The notes under the pieces were generated by a model. It did not search any database, had not been told where the DNA came from, and saw only the letters and a list, made by a program, of their open reading frames with translations. From contig NZ_CP096040.1 of the NCBI RefSeq assembly GCF_023935105.1, forward strand, positions 2,232,001 through 2,296,000: 64,000 nt of DNA. The letters are read 5' to 3'. The translations under genes were made by a program, and so were the position numbers. Numbering within the stretch: the first letter of the stretch is position 1; each line of letters opens with the position of its first letter. Shown here piece by piece: positions 45,172-55,101 of this stretch. Origin of the DNA: Caulobacter segnis. GTDB taxonomy: Bacteria; Pseudomonadota; Alphaproteobacteria; Caulobacterales; Caulobacteraceae.

Positions 45172-48135
45172 CTAGCCGGTCTTGCCGAACCTGACGGTCT
45201 TGGCCGCCCCGTCATAGATCACGCGACGCTTGATCTCGACGGGCGCGGATGTTCGAGCGCCGACGATCAGCGTGACATCCAGCTGCCGTTGCCTGACCAG
45301 GCCCGGATAGGATCCCTGGCGGGCGCCGATGGTCAGGGTTCGCGCCTTGTCGTTCCAGACCAGATCATAGGTCGCGCGCTGGCCCTTCTCGTAGGCGTAG
45401 GTCTCGTTGTCGTCCTCATAAACGGTGAAGCGCCCGTCGGCCCCGGCATAGACCTTCACGTCGTAAGGGGCGCCGGGCCGCTCGGTGGCGTATTGGACGT
45501 CCGGTCCCATGGGAACGATCGACCCGGCGCGGACATAGAGCGGTATCAGGTCTAGCGGCGCGTCGCGGGAGACCGTTTCGCCGCCCTTGTGGCGGGCATT
45601 GCTCCAGAAGTCGTACCAGTCGGCGCCTTTGGGCAGATAGGTGGCGACGGTCAGGTTGCGTGGCGCGTTCTCGACGCTGGCCGCCGCGCGCAGATCCGAG
45701 GGCTTGCGCCAGGTCAGCCGCAACACGCGATTTCCGTCGACCTGATGGTAGTCGATCCGCAAGGGCAGGCGCTCGCCCTTCTTCATCATCCGCCTGACGT
45801 TCCGTTGACGTTCGGCGCCGGCCGACCAGTCGTCGATCACCTTCTCGCCGGCGAGGAACAGGCGGAAGCCGTCGTTGCCGGCGACGCCGATCTCGTACTC
45901 CCCGTCCTCCGGCGCGACGATCGCGCCCTCCCAGCGGGCGGAGAAGTGCTGCAGGCTGGTCAGCCCGCCCGGGATTTCGGCCAGCGGCGGGTCCGGCCAG
46001 TCGTGATCGACCTTTTCGTCGACCAGCGCGCCCTTCGGGGTCTCGAAGTTCTCGCCTTCGAAATACCGCACCGCCAGGCCGGCCTTGCCGTCGGGCGTTC
46101 GGAGGTTGGCGTTGGGCACGGGCGCCGATGGCGGGGCCGTCACGTGGTACATCGGCCGCGTCACCGGATGGACCAGGAAGGCGGGGCCGAACATGAAGCT
46201 GTCGTTGATCCGATCGAGCGCCCGGTCGTCCGGGAAATCCATCATCGATGGCCGCATCAGGGTGTAACCGGCGGAGGTGACCTGCCAGCTAAGTCCGTAG
46301 ATGTAAGGCAGCATCCGGTAGCGCAGCCGGGCGCTGCTTAGCAGCGAGGCGTAGACCTGCGGGGCGAGCGTCTTGAACCGATAGGGCTCTCGCTCGACGT
46401 TGGTGCCGTGGATGCGCATGATCGGGTTGAACGCGGCGAACTGCGCCCAGCGCGCATAGAGTTCGCGCCAGGCGGCATTTCTTTCTCCGCCCGGAAACTC
46501 GCTGACGAAGAAGCCGCCGGTATCCTGTGTCCAATAGGGATTTCCGGTCACGGTGACGTTGACGCCGCCGGCGACCTGCTCGGCGAACGTCTTCCAGCTG
46601 GCGAAAATGTCGCCGCTCCACGACGCCGCCGCGGTGCGCTGCGCCCCCGCCCAGGCCGAGCGGGTGAGGGTGAAGACACGCTTGTCGGACGTCGCCCGCT
46701 GGCCGTCATAGGTCCCCTGGGTCGTCATCAGCGAATAGGGATTCAGATAGCGGGTGAAATCGCCCAAGGCGTTGGAGCCAAGGGCTTTGGTGTCGCGGAT
46801 GTTGTCCGCCGCGTTCCACATGGCGCTGGAGACTTCGATCTCGGTGCCGTCCATCCAGAGGGCGTCGACGCCCTTGTCGAGCAGGCCGGATTTGATGTGC
46901 TTGAAATAGATCTCTCGGCCTAGGGGGCTGTAGGCGTCGTAGACCCGCGCGTGCTTGGAGATCCAGTGCAGCGGTTTGAAGCGCAGGCCCTGGGCGTCGA
47001 GTTCGTGGGCCAGGGCGGTGTCGTCGCCGATGGAGGGCCATATCGACACCATCAGCTTCATGTTGAGATCATGGATGGCGCGGACCATCCCTTCCGGGTC
47101 GGGATAGCGGACCTTGTCCCAGGTCATGCCGCTCCAGCTGCCGTCCTTGTCCGAGCCCCAGTACTGCCAGTCCTGGACGATGTAATCGAGCGGGAAGCCC
47201 TCCTTGCGGAAGGTGCGCGCGACCTCGACCAGTTGGTCCTGGGTCTTGTAGCGCTCCTTGCTCATGAACAGCCCGAATGCCTGCTTGGGATACATCGGGG
47301 CCTGGCCGGTGAGATCGCGATAGGCGCCGACCACCGCGTCCGGGGTGTCGCCGCCCATGAAGTAGTAGTCGACGCCGCCGGGCGCGCTCTCGGCCCACAG
47401 GGTCGCTTCTCCCGCGTTCTCCTTGAAGCGCATCTGGGAATAGGTGTCCCACATCACGCCGTAGCGGCGCGAAGACATCATCACGGGAATGATGATGCCG
47501 ACATTGGTCTGAACCAGCAGAAGGTCCTTGCCGCGTCGGTTGCTGGCGCTGTCGGCCGTGAAGCCAAACCCGTAGATCGCTTCGTCCGGACGCAGGGCGA
47601 AGCTGTTCTGCGCCTCATACGTGGGCGCTTCGGAGATGGTGCGGGCCGTCAGGCTCTGAGGCGTGGCGCGGCTTTCTTCGGTGTAGAGCTTGCCGTGCGC
47701 ATCGAAAAACCGCAGCGCGCCGGTCGCCTTGCTGACCTCGACCCGCAGCTTGGCGCTGGCCAGGGTCAGGGTGGTCGGCGTTTCTGCGATCTTGAGCGCC
47801 ACGGGCCCGGGCGGCGCGATCACGACCAGGCTGGACGCCGTCCAATAGTTGCGGCCGAGGTTGGCGTTCACCCGCACGGTGTTGGGCGCATAGAAGATGA
47901 TGTTCTTGGTGACGCCGTCGAGGCGAACCTGGACGCCGCTTTCAAGCCGGACATAGCTGAAGCCCGCCCGGCTTGGCGCGGAGATCGCCAGGAGATGTCC
48001 GTTGCGATCGAGGCCGCTGGGCGCCTCGGTCGACGCGGTCATGGGCGCGGGCGCGGCTTGGGCTCGCACGACGACCGGGGCCGTCACGCCAAGCCAGGTC
48101 AGGGCGATCATCAACGCGCGGTTGGCTGCTGGCAT
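45172..48135 (-). CDS. GH31 alpha-xylosidase-type enzyme with PA14 domain
   Basis: A 987-residue secreted enzyme with a signal peptide (ALTWLGVTAPVVVRAQAAPA). The GH31 N-terminal beta domain leads to the barrel with DYIVQDWQYWGSDKDGSWSG and the nucleophile region DALWMDGTEIE near residue 430. A PA14 domain lies at about 690-820, and a C-terminal beta domain contains LYVRAGSIVPMGPD. The layout is that of alpha-xylosidases acting on xyloglucan oligosaccharides (Cellvibrio Xyl31A carries a PA14 domain too). A GTG at 48156 is an alternative start. It diverges from the GH27 gene; a LacI-type operator lies between them. Confidence 0.9.
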   Translation of the reverse strand: MPAANRALMIALTWLGVTAPVVVRAQAAPAPMTASTEAPSGLDRNGHLLAISAPSRAGFSYVRLESGVQVRLDGVTKNIIFYAPNTVRVNANLGRNYWTASSLVVIAPPGPVALKIAETPTTLTLASAKLRVEVSKATGALRFFDAHGKLYTEESRATPQSLTARTISEAPTYEAQNSFALRPDEAIYGFGFTADSASNRRGKDLLLVQTNVGIIIPVMMSSRRYGVMWDTYSQMRFKENAGEATLWAESAPGGVDYYFMGGDTPDAVVGAYRDLTGQAPMYPKQAFGLFMSKERYKTQDQLVEVARTFRKEGFPLDYIVQDWQYWGSDKDGSWSGMTWDKVRYPDPEGMVRAIHDLNMKLMVSIWPSIGDDTALAHELDAQGLRFKPLHWISKHARVYDAYSPLGREIYFKHIKSGLLDKGVDALWMDGTEIEVSSAMWNAADNIRDTKALGSNALGDFTRYLNPYSLMTTQGTYDGQRATSDKRVFTLTRSAWAGAQRTAAASWSGDIFASWKTFAEQVAGGVNVTVTGNPYWTQDTGGFFVSEFPGGERNAAWRELYARWAQFAAFNPIMRIHGTNVEREPYRFKTLAPQVYASLLSSARLRYRMLPYIYGLSWQVTSAGYTLMRPSMMDFPDDRALDRINDSFMFGPAFLVHPVTRPMYHVTAPPSAPVPNANLRTPDGKAGLAVRYFEGENFETPKGALVDEKVDHDWPDPPLAEIPGGLTSLQHFSARWEGAIVAPEDGEYEIGVAGNDGFRLFLAGEKVIDDWSAGAERQRNVRRMMKKGERLPLRIDYHQVDGNRVLRLTWRKPSDLRAAASVENAPRNLTVATYLPKGADWYDFWSNARHKGGETVSRDAPLDLIPLYVRAGSIVPMGPDVQYATERPGAPYDVKVYAGADGRFTVYEDDNETYAYEKGQRATYDLVWNDKARTLTIGARQGSYPGLVRQRQLDVTLIVGARTSAPVEIKRRVIYDGAAKTVRFGKTG

Positions 48136-48294
48136 ACGGATGCTGTCCCTTTTCACGATCGACTTTCGGGCTGTCGGCCAAGGCGATGATGGGTCGTTTC
48201 CTCTGGGACGGGCCGTTCTTGTCCGGCTATTGGCTGCCGTTTGCAGGGGAGCTCCCGCCCTCACGGCGCGCAAGATACCGGGGATAGTGACAAA

Positions 48295-48308
48295 TGATAG
48301 CGCTAAAC
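48295..48308. promoter_or_regulatory. LacI-type operator, copy 2
   Basis: TGATAGCGCTAAAC has the same TAGCGCTA core as the site at 42425. It lies between the divergent GH31 (-) and GH27 (+) genes, 160 bp before the GH31 start and about 200 bp before the GH27 start, so it could control both. Confidence 0.65.
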
Positions 48309-48506
48309 ACGCCAAAATCCGCAGGGCTGGGCGACCCGCGATCTGCCGAGCAAGGTTATTCTTGTCGGAGTAATGTAGGGCGGGCTATTTCAGTCCTCGG
48401 ACAGCGCCATCCGATCGGTCACCTTCGCTCGTCGGGTGATGTTTCTCGGCGTTGCCACATGACATGTGCGCGGGCTGACGCACGAAAACAGAAAAGGGCG
48501 GAAGCG

Positions 48507-50405
48507 ATGCGGAAGATGCTGACTGCGGGGGTGATCGCCGCGCTGCTTGGGCCATCCATCGCCGTCGCCCAAGGTGACCCCTTGGCGCCGACCGGTCGCT
48601 GGTCGGCGAACATGGCGGGACGCGCGTCGACGCCCCCCATGGGATGGAGCACCTGGAACGCCTTCGCCACGGACATCGACGAAGACAAGATTCTGGGCTC
48701 GGCGCGACAGATCGTGGACAGCGGTCTCGCTGCCAAGGGATACCGGTACATCAACATCGACGATGGCTGGGCGCTGAAGCGCCGGATGCCGGACGGGCGG
48801 ATGATCATCCGCGATGACAAGTTTCCCTCGTCGCGCGTCGGCGGCGACGCCCCGAGCTTCAAGCCGTTCACCGAGAAGCTCCATGCCATGGGGCTCAAGG
48901 CCGGCATCTATTCCGACCTTGGGCGCAACACCTGTTCGGAAGCTCATTCGCCGACCGACACGGACCTGCCCAAGGGGACCGTTCTGGAACGCGAGGTCGG
49001 GCTCTATGGGCGGATCGACCAGGATATCGCGTTGTATTTCAAGGACTGGGGCTTCGACTTCATCAAGGTCGATGGCTGCGGCCTCCGTGACTACGCCCCG
49101 CAAAGCGAGCGCGTGCGGTCGGGCAAGTTCCGGGCGTTGGGCCCGTTCCTGGATTCTAGCGAGGTGATGCGGACCAACATCGCGGCCATTCAGGCGATGT
49201 TCCGGCAAATCAACGTGGCGCTGACCCGGGAAAACCCCGACGGCGACTATCTGCTGTCACTTTGCGTTTGGGGCGCCGCGAACGTTCGGGCCTGGGGAAA
49301 GGACTACGGTGCGATCTCGCGCACCAGCGACGATATCTCGCCGGCCTGGGGGCGGCTGCTGGTCAACTACGACACGACCGTGACCCGGCCGCTGTATGCT
49401 CATCCGGGCTCTTGGAACGACCCCGACATGTTGCACATCGGCGCGGGCGACTTCGACGCCGACCATCTGACCGAGGCGCGCTCGCATTTCGCCCTCTGGG
49501 CGGTGCTCAACGCGCCGCTGATGATCGGGACGGATCTTCGCAAGACGCCCCAGGCCTTGCTGGATGTCTTCGGCAACGCCGACATCATCGCGCTGAACCA
49601 GGATCCGGCCGGCAACCAGGCGACGCTCGCTCACGATTCCAGCGACGTGCAGATCCTGGTGAAGACCTTGGCGTCCGGCGACAAGGCCGTGGCGATCTTC
49701 AACCGAGGATCGGGCGACTATGACGTCGACCTGAGCGCGAGCCATCTGAAGTTCAGCCAGGACGCGCCGATCGAGCTGGTCGACCTATGGAGCAAGCAAG
49801 TCAGCACCTTCACCAAGCGGACCAGGCTCCACGTAAAGCCCCGCGAGACGTTGATCTTTCGAGCGCACGGCAAGCACGCCCTGCAAGGCGGCTACTATCT
49901 GTCGGAGCAGCCAGGCAGCGTGAACCCTGCGGTCGACGGCGTCCTCTATCCCACGCCCGATCCGTCGATCTTCCGGACCGGGGCGGGCTGGGGCGGCACC
50001 GGCGGAGCGGGCGACAGGCCCTCGTACGCGGGGTGGGGCGGGGCCCGCGCCGACAGCGCGCCTTACGGCCAATTGTTGCAGATCGCGGGCCAGCGCTTCA
50101 CCGCGGGCATCGGGATCCTGGCCAACTCGCGGCTGGAGGTGCGCAATCACGGCGCCCAGCGCTTCACCACCTTGGTCGGCGTCGACGACAGCGCGAGCGA
50201 CAAGGCCAGTGACGTGACGTTCGCCGTCTATGGCGATGGCAAGCTCCTAGCGACCAGCAAGGCGACGAAGTGGGGCATGCCCGCCCAGTCGATCTCGGTT
50301 CCGGTCGCCGGCGTGAAGCTCATCGAACTGGTCGCGCGCAGCCCTCGCGGCGACAACCAGCGCCTTCCGGTCACCTGGGGCGAAGCCGCGCTTCTGGAAC
50401 GCTGA
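48507..50405 (+). CDS. GH27 alpha-galactosidase with C-terminal NPCBM-type domain
   Basis: A 632-residue secreted enzyme with a signal peptide ending SIAVAQGD. The GH27 barrel has TPPMGWSTWNAFATDIDEDK, GYRYINIDDGWALKRR and the nucleophile region FDFIKVDGCGLRD near residue 189. The acid/base Asp is in RTSDDISPAWG. The C-terminal ~140 residues (GQLLQIAGQRFTAGIGILAN) match an NPCBM carbohydrate-binding domain. It removes terminal alpha-galactose, or beta-L-arabinopyranose in some GH27 members. I start at the ATG at 48507, where GGCGGAAG lies upstream and the signal peptide begins. Confidence 0.92.
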   Translation: MRKMLTAGVIAALLGPSIAVAQGDPLAPTGRWSANMAGRASTPPMGWSTWNAFATDIDEDKILGSARQIVDSGLAAKGYRYINIDDGWALKRRMPDGRMIIRDDKFPSSRVGGDAPSFKPFTEKLHAMGLKAGIYSDLGRNTCSEAHSPTDTDLPKGTVLEREVGLYGRIDQDIALYFKDWGFDFIKVDGCGLRDYAPQSERVRSGKFRALGPFLDSSEVMRTNIAAIQAMFRQINVALTRENPDGDYLLSLCVWGAANVRAWGKDYGAISRTSDDISPAWGRLLVNYDTTVTRPLYAHPGSWNDPDMLHIGAGDFDADHLTEARSHFALWAVLNAPLMIGTDLRKTPQALLDVFGNADIIALNQDPAGNQATLAHDSSDVQILVKTLASGDKAVAIFNRGSGDYDVDLSASHLKFSQDAPIELVDLWSKQVSTFTKRTRLHVKPRETLIFRAHGKHALQGGYYLSEQPGSVNPAVDGVLYPTPDPSIFRTGAGWGGTGGAGDRPSYAGWGGARADSAPYGQLLQIAGQRFTAGIGILANSRLEVRNHGAQRFTTLVGVDDSASDKASDVTFAVYGDGKLLATSKATKWGMPAQSISVPVAGVKLIELVARSPRGDNQRLPVTWGEAALLER

Positions 50406-50466
50406 CGGTCTTCAAGGCGGCGCCCGGCCTATCGCTGGGCGTCGCGACATTTCCGAGAGCAGACGC

Positions 50467-50503
50467 TTCGCCTCCCTCTTCTCGTAAGGAGAGGGGAGGC
50501 GAG
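50467..50503. repeat. Imperfect inverted repeat
   Basis: CGCCTCCC (50469-50476) pairs with GGGAGGCG (50494-50501), with further pairing CTC / GAG nearer the loop. It lies in the 175-bp space between convergent GH27 and the TonB receptor, next to a second, perfect hairpin at 50517-50552. The pyrimidine-rich half (CCTCCCTCTTCTCG) looks like a dispersed intergenic element, but I cannot check copies elsewhere. Confidence 0.45.
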
Positions 50504-50516
50504 CGCGAAACGCAAA

Positions 50517-50552
50517 TCGCCGCCGACATCGCCAGGACGATGTCGGCGGCGA
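50517..50552 (-). terminator. Perfect 15-bp hairpin downstream of the TonB receptor
   Basis: TCGCCGCCGACATCG (50517-50531) pairs perfectly with CGATGTCGGCGGCGA (50538-50552) around a 6-base loop. It lies 28 bp after the receptor stop on the minus strand, and the minus-strand RNA continues with a short TTT. The long GC stem makes termination likely even with the weak T tract. Confidence 0.6.
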
Positions 50553-50580
50553 CCAGCGCCTTCAGGAAGAAAGCGCGGCT

Positions 50581-53553
50581 CTAGAAGCTGAAGCGAACGC
50601 CCGCGCGGTACATGCGGCCGACGATGTCGTACAGCGCCGGGTTGGCGTAGTTGGGCGACTTGGCCGGATCGCGGTCGAACAGGTTGTCGACCTTGAAGTA
50701 GGCCGTCACGTCCTCGCCGATCTTATAGGTGCCGCCCACGTCCATGTAGAATGCGCCCGGCATGAAGTTCTTGTCGATCGTCGGGGCGTTGGGCGTCGAG
50801 ACCGGGCAGCTGCCGGGCGCGCAGACGACGTACTGGTTGCCGTAGTTGCCGTCACTGAACCAGCGTTCCTGCAACGTGACCGAGAAGCGGTCGGTCTCGT
50901 AGCTCTGGATCGCCAGCCACTTCCAGTCGGGCGTGTTGCCTTGGTTCACCCCCGCGGAGTCGACCGGCACGGTGCCGGGCAGACCGGTGTCCGTCCAGAA
51001 GTCGCGGATGTGGGTGGCCAGGGCGCGCAGGGTGAAGTTGCCCGGCAGGCCCAGCGGCTGTTGCCAGCGATAGCTGGCCTCGATGTCGAAGCCGCTGGTC
51101 TTGATCGACGCCAGGTTGAAGGACTGGACGTTGATATAGTTCGGGCCGTTGGGGTTGTTGAGATTATACGAGCCGCAGGTCTCCGGAATAATGTTGCGGA
51201 CGCAGTAATCGACGATCTGAGCCGCGCCCAGGCTGGAGACGACGTCGTCGACCTTGATCTTGTAGTAGTCGAACGAGGCGCTGAAGCCCGGCAGCCAGGA
51301 CGGGTTGGCCAGGACCACGCCGACCTGGGTGTTGCGGGCGATTTCTGGCGTCAGCTTCGAATTGCCGACCACGTTCTGGATCGCCACGACGTTACGGTTG
51401 TTCACCGGGTCGAAGAAGTTCGGCAGGGTCGTGGTGACTGGCGCGGCGAACAGTTCCGACAGGTTGGGCGCCCGGACGTCACGCGAGGTCACGCCGCGGA
51501 ACCGCAGGCCGTCGAACGGCGTGTCCCAGGTGCCGCCCGCCTTCCAGGTCCAGATGGTGCCCGAGGTGCTGTAGTCGGTCACCCGCGCCGCGGCGTTGAA
51601 GTTGGCGCGGCCGACCTTGTCGTTGTTGAACAGCGGCAGGTCGATTTCCAGGAAGGCTTCCTTGACGTTGTAGACGCCGTCGCCGTTCTTGTAGTTGCCC
51701 GCGTGCCAGTTGTTGCCCAGCGTCGACATCAGCGGATCGGCCGGATAGGCGCCGCCGTTGGGGCTGCGATCGGCGATGCCTGCGCCGTACGGGTCGGCGC
51801 GGACGGTGTAGAACTCCCGACGGTATTCGGCGCCGAAGGCCACCGACAGAGGACCGGCCCAAAGATCGATCGGCGCGCCAGAGAAGTTCAGGCTGGCCAC
51901 GTCCTGGGTCATGCGCATGCGCTGGAAAGGACCGGCGGCCGGCTGGACGTACTCAAGCGCCGCGGCCGAGGGCGGCTTGCCGCCGAAGATGTTCAGCGGC
52001 TGGCAGCCGTTGGCGCGCGCCACCGGATCGGCGCAGACGATCGCGCCGTTCAGCGTGATGGCCTGGATGGCCTGGTTGAAGTGCGGCGTCAGCAGAATGT
52101 GGTCGACGTCGATGGCGGTCTTGTTGACCCCGTGCTCGTAGTAGGCGTCGTAGCTCCAGTTCTTGCTGAAAAGATCGAACTTGCCCTTCAGCCCGCCTAC
52201 GACGCGATACATGCGACGGTCGGTGTGGACCTTGGTGTTGGGCAGAAGCGCGTTGCTGGTGCCGAACTGGAATTGCGTGATGCCCGCCGTCGCGCAGGCC
52301 GCCTGGACCGAGGCCGGCAGGTAGGGATTGGCGCATTGCAGCGTCAGGCCCGTCCGGTTCATGCCGTTGACGGGCTGGTTGCTCGTCTTGACCTGGCCGA
52401 GGTTGAACGAGACGTAGGCCTCGTTGTTCTCGGCGAAGTCGTAGCCGATGCGGCCGTAGCCCACCTTGCGCTGGATCGCCGACTGCAGCGTGCGGCCGCT
52501 GTCGACATTGCCCGACAGATCGCCGCCGATGCAGAAGCCAGGAAGGCAGCCATTGACGGCTCCGCCCGCGGTCTTGGATGGCACGCCGTTCGAGCCGTAC
52601 TGGAACTGGAATGGCTGGCCGCTCTGGTCGAACGCGATGCCCTGCAGCGGTCCGGCCGTGATCAGGCCGTACTTGGTGTAGGCGTAAGGCTGGGCCTGGT
52701 CGCGCATCAGGTACTGAGGCGAGCCGTCATTGAAGACGTTGCGATTGATCATCGTCGTCTGCGTGAACCAGTGACGGTCGCCCGCCAGATCCAGGCCGAA
52801 GTCGCCCGGGCCGACCCCGTTTTCCTTCGCCCACTCGACACTGCCGACCAAATGCAGGCGGTCATCGGCGAAGCTGCGACCGCCCGCCAACTGCACCAGG
52901 CCCTGCTTGTTGTCGTCGTACTTGGAGATGCCCGCCTGAACGTTGCCCTTCAGGCCGGTGAAGCGGGTGTCGGTGATGAAGTTGACGACGCCGCCCACCG
53001 CGTCCGAACCGTACGAGGCCGAGGCGCCGCCGTTCACGACGTCGACGCGCTGGATCAACAGTTGCGGGAACAGGCTGACGTCGGTGACGCCGGTATAGTA
53101 GGCCCCGACCACGCGCTGGCCGTCCAGCAGGGTCAGGGTTCGGATCGTGCCCAGGCCGCGCAGCGAGAACGAGCTCAGGCCCTGCTGGCCGCTCGAGGTG
53201 CTGAAGGTGTTGGTCGCCGAGCCGCTCGACCCCTGCAGGGACGGCAGCTGGACGATGGTGGCGAAGATATTGGGCTGGGCGTTGTTCTGGATCTGCTCTT
53301 CGCCGATCACCGACGTCGGCGTCGGCGCGGTAAAGCCCGTGGTCTGGATGCGCGTGCCGGTCACGACGATCTCGCTGACCGTGGCGGTTTCCGGCGCCGG
53401 CGGCGCGGCGGTCTGCGCCAGGGCGGGGCTGGCGATCATGGCCGCCAGCAGCGCCGCCGCGCCGGCCGAGCCGAGCGCCTCGCCCTTGATTTGCCGGACT
53501 AGATCGCCGCGACGGGCGCGCGAATCCGAACGGTCTTCGCCGTATGAGAACAT
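50581..53553 (-). CDS. TonB-dependent receptor (glycan/oligosaccharide uptake)
   Basis: A 990-residue outer-membrane receptor with a signal peptide (LLAAMIASPALAQTAAPPAP). The N-terminal plug domain starts VSEIVVTGTRIQTTGF and has the SSFSLRGLGTIRTLTLLDGQ and DVVNGGASASYGSDAVGGVV motifs. A 22-strand barrel follows, closing with a TonB-type terminal strand YRAGVRFSF ending in Phe. GGGAGGG lies 6 bp before the ATG at 53553, so I prefer it to the ATG at 53559. A LacI-type operator lies about 70 bp upstream (53622). The receptor is inside the glycoside-hydrolase locus, so it probably imports the released oligosaccharide. Confidence 0.93.
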   Translation of the reverse strand: MFSYGEDRSDSRARRGDLVRQIKGEALGSAGAAALLAAMIASPALAQTAAPPAPETATVSEIVVTGTRIQTTGFTAPTPTSVIGEEQIQNNAQPNIFATIVQLPSLQGSSGSATNTFSTSSGQQGLSSFSLRGLGTIRTLTLLDGQRVVGAYYTGVTDVSLFPQLLIQRVDVVNGGASASYGSDAVGGVVNFITDTRFTGLKGNVQAGISKYDDNKQGLVQLAGGRSFADDRLHLVGSVEWAKENGVGPGDFGLDLAGDRHWFTQTTMINRNVFNDGSPQYLMRDQAQPYAYTKYGLITAGPLQGIAFDQSGQPFQFQYGSNGVPSKTAGGAVNGCLPGFCIGGDLSGNVDSGRTLQSAIQRKVGYGRIGYDFAENNEAYVSFNLGQVKTSNQPVNGMNRTGLTLQCANPYLPASVQAACATAGITQFQFGTSNALLPNTKVHTDRRMYRVVGGLKGKFDLFSKNWSYDAYYEHGVNKTAIDVDHILLTPHFNQAIQAITLNGAIVCADPVARANGCQPLNIFGGKPPSAAALEYVQPAAGPFQRMRMTQDVASLNFSGAPIDLWAGPLSVAFGAEYRREFYTVRADPYGAGIADRSPNGGAYPADPLMSTLGNNWHAGNYKNGDGVYNVKEAFLEIDLPLFNNDKVGRANFNAAARVTDYSTSGTIWTWKAGGTWDTPFDGLRFRGVTSRDVRAPNLSELFAAPVTTTLPNFFDPVNNRNVVAIQNVVGNSKLTPEIARNTQVGVVLANPSWLPGFSASFDYYKIKVDDVVSSLGAAQIVDYCVRNIIPETCGSYNLNNPNGPNYINVQSFNLASIKTSGFDIEASYRWQQPLGLPGNFTLRALATHIRDFWTDTGLPGTVPVDSAGVNQGNTPDWKWLAIQSYETDRFSVTLQERWFSDGNYGNQYVVCAPGSCPVSTPNAPTIDKNFMPGAFYMDVGGTYKIGEDVTAYFKVDNLFDRDPAKSPNYANPALYDIVGRMYRAGVRFSF

Positions 53554-53621
53554 TTCCATCCCTCCCTGGGCGTCGTTGATCGACGCGTTTGACGCCTGGC
53601 CACGACGCGCTCAGCGGTCGA

Positions 53622-53635
53622 TGGTAGCGTTATCG
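53622..53635. promoter_or_regulatory. LacI-type operator, copy 3
   Basis: TGGTAGCGTTATCG matches the TGrTAnCGyTAyCA pattern with the central CG and both flanks. It lies 69 bp upstream of the TonB receptor start on the minus strand. Confidence 0.65.
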
Positions 53636-53795
53636 TAAAACTGCTATGCCTGCTGTTACGGCAAGTCAATACTCCGACATAATAAGCTTGAAACCATCGT
53701 CGCGCCTGGCTAACTCGGGTTGAAGCGCTGCCTTTTTGCGGTGTTCAGCCGCAAAAACGTGAAGAACGGCGCGCCTACGACCAGCCTATGGTCGG

Positions 53796-53809
53796 TGATA
53801 ACGTTATCG
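53796..53809. promoter_or_regulatory. LacI-type operator, copy 4
   Basis: TGATAACGTTATCG contains the perfect palindrome GATAACGTTATC. It lies 9 bp before the start of the MFS transporter gene, so a bound repressor would block transcription or access to the ribosome site. It is the most symmetrical of the five copies. Confidence 0.7.
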
Positions 53810-53817
53810 GGGTGGAA

Positions 53818-55101
53818 ATGAGTGATCAGCTCAGCAGCGTGGGATCTGGCGACGCGGCCGGGCCAAGGTTTCCGTTCGTTCGCTGGACGATCATCGGGCT
53901 GTTCGTTCTGGCGATGGTGCTGAACTATCTGGCCCGCTCGGTGCTTGGCGTGTCGGCGCCGATGATTCTCAGCGAACAGTCGATCTCCAGCGAGCAGTAT
54001 TCCTGGATCACCAGCGCCTTCCAGCTGGGTGTGATGCTTCAGCCCCTCGTGGGCTATTTCCTGGACGGGGTGGGGCTTCGGCTCGGGTTCGCGGTTTGCG
54101 TGACGGTCTGGTCGCTGATCACGATCGCGCATGTCGCGGCGCAGGGTTGGGCCCCGTTCGCCGGATTGCGTTTCGCCTTGGGGCTGGCCGAGGGCTCGGC
54201 CCAACCGGCGGGTCAAAAACTGACGGCCGAATGGTTTCCGGCCCGCGAGCGCGGCCTGGCCAGCGGCATCTACAACATCGGCGCCTCGTTCGGCGCGGTC
54301 TTCGCTCCGCTCCTGGTCGCCTGGGCCGTGGCCGCTCACAGCTGGCGTTTAGCCTTCGCGGTCGCCGGTGTGCTCGGGCTGATCTGGACCCTGGCATGGC
54401 TGGCCTGGTACCGCGCCCCCGACCAGCATCGGCGTCTCAGCGTTGGCGAACGCGCCCATATCGAGAGCGGGCAGGAGCAGCATCTGGCCGCGCGCGGCAA
54501 GCGTGCGGCGTTCATGGACCTGGCCAAGCGCCGCGAGGTTTGGGGCATCGCCTTGCCTCGCATGCTGGCCGACCCCGTCTGGGGCATGCTTTCGTTCTGG
54601 ATGCCGCTCTATCTGGCGCGTGAGCGGGGCTTCGACCTGGCTCACATCGCCATGTTCGCCTGGCTGCCGTTTCTGGCGGCCGATCTAGGCTGTCTGTTCG
54701 GGCCCGCCGTGGTCAGCTTCCTGCAGCGACGCGGCGTGAACCTGATCGACGCGCGGCGCTGGGCCTTCACCCTCGGCGCGGTGCTCATGACCGGCATGAC
54801 CCTGGTCGGCCTGGCGACCAATCCCTACGTCGCCATAGCCCTGCTCTGTCTGGGTGGGTTCGCCCACCAGACCCTGTCGGTGACCGTAATCACCATGGCC
54901 TCGGATCTGTTTGCCCGCAACGAAGTGGCCACTGTCGCGGGCCTGGCGGGGCTGGCGGGCAATCTTGGCGTCCTGGTCTTCACCCTGGCGCTTGGCCGAT
55001 TGGTCGACCAGATCGGTTACGGCCCCTTCTTCATCGTGCTGGGCATGCTCGACCTGGTCGGCGCGGCCCTGCTCTGGACCCTGGTTCGCAAACCCGCATG
55101 A
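53818..55101 (+). CDS. MFS sugar transporter (ACS/ExuT-like)
   Basis: A 427-residue inner-membrane permease with 12 predicted hydrophobic segments. Family-type turns include VLNYLARSVLGVSAPMILSE and RFALGLAEGSAQPAGQKLTA, as in the anion:cation symporter (hexuronate/ExuT-like) subfamily. It would take up mono- or oligosaccharide acids or xylosides after outer-membrane passage. The ATG at 53818 follows GGGGTGGAA. Its stop overlaps the GH43 start (ATGA), so the two are co-translated. A LacI-type operator lies directly upstream. Confidence 0.9.
   Translation: MSDQLSSVGSGDAAGPRFPFVRWTIIGLFVLAMVLNYLARSVLGVSAPMILSEQSISSEQYSWITSAFQLGVMLQPLVGYFLDGVGLRLGFAVCVTVWSLITIAHVAAQGWAPFAGLRFALGLAEGSAQPAGQKLTAEWFPARERGLASGIYNIGASFGAVFAPLLVAWAVAAHSWRLAFAVAGVLGLIWTLAWLAWYRAPDQHRRLSVGERAHIESGQEQHLAARGKRAAFMDLAKRREVWGIALPRMLADPVWGMLSFWMPLYLARERGFDLAHIAMFAWLPFLAADLGCLFGPAVVSFLQRRGVNLIDARRWAFTLGAVLMTGMTLVGLATNPYVAIALLCLGGFAHQTLSVTVITMASDLFARNEVATVAGLAGLAGNLGVLVFTLALGRLVDQIGYGPFFIVLGMLDLVGAALLWTLVRKPA

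Noticed and set aside
50941..53502. 853-codon open frame opposite the TonB receptor
   Set aside because: It has the same cause: codon-position bias of the real gene leaves the antisense frame open. The sense product is a full receptor with plug and barrel motifs.
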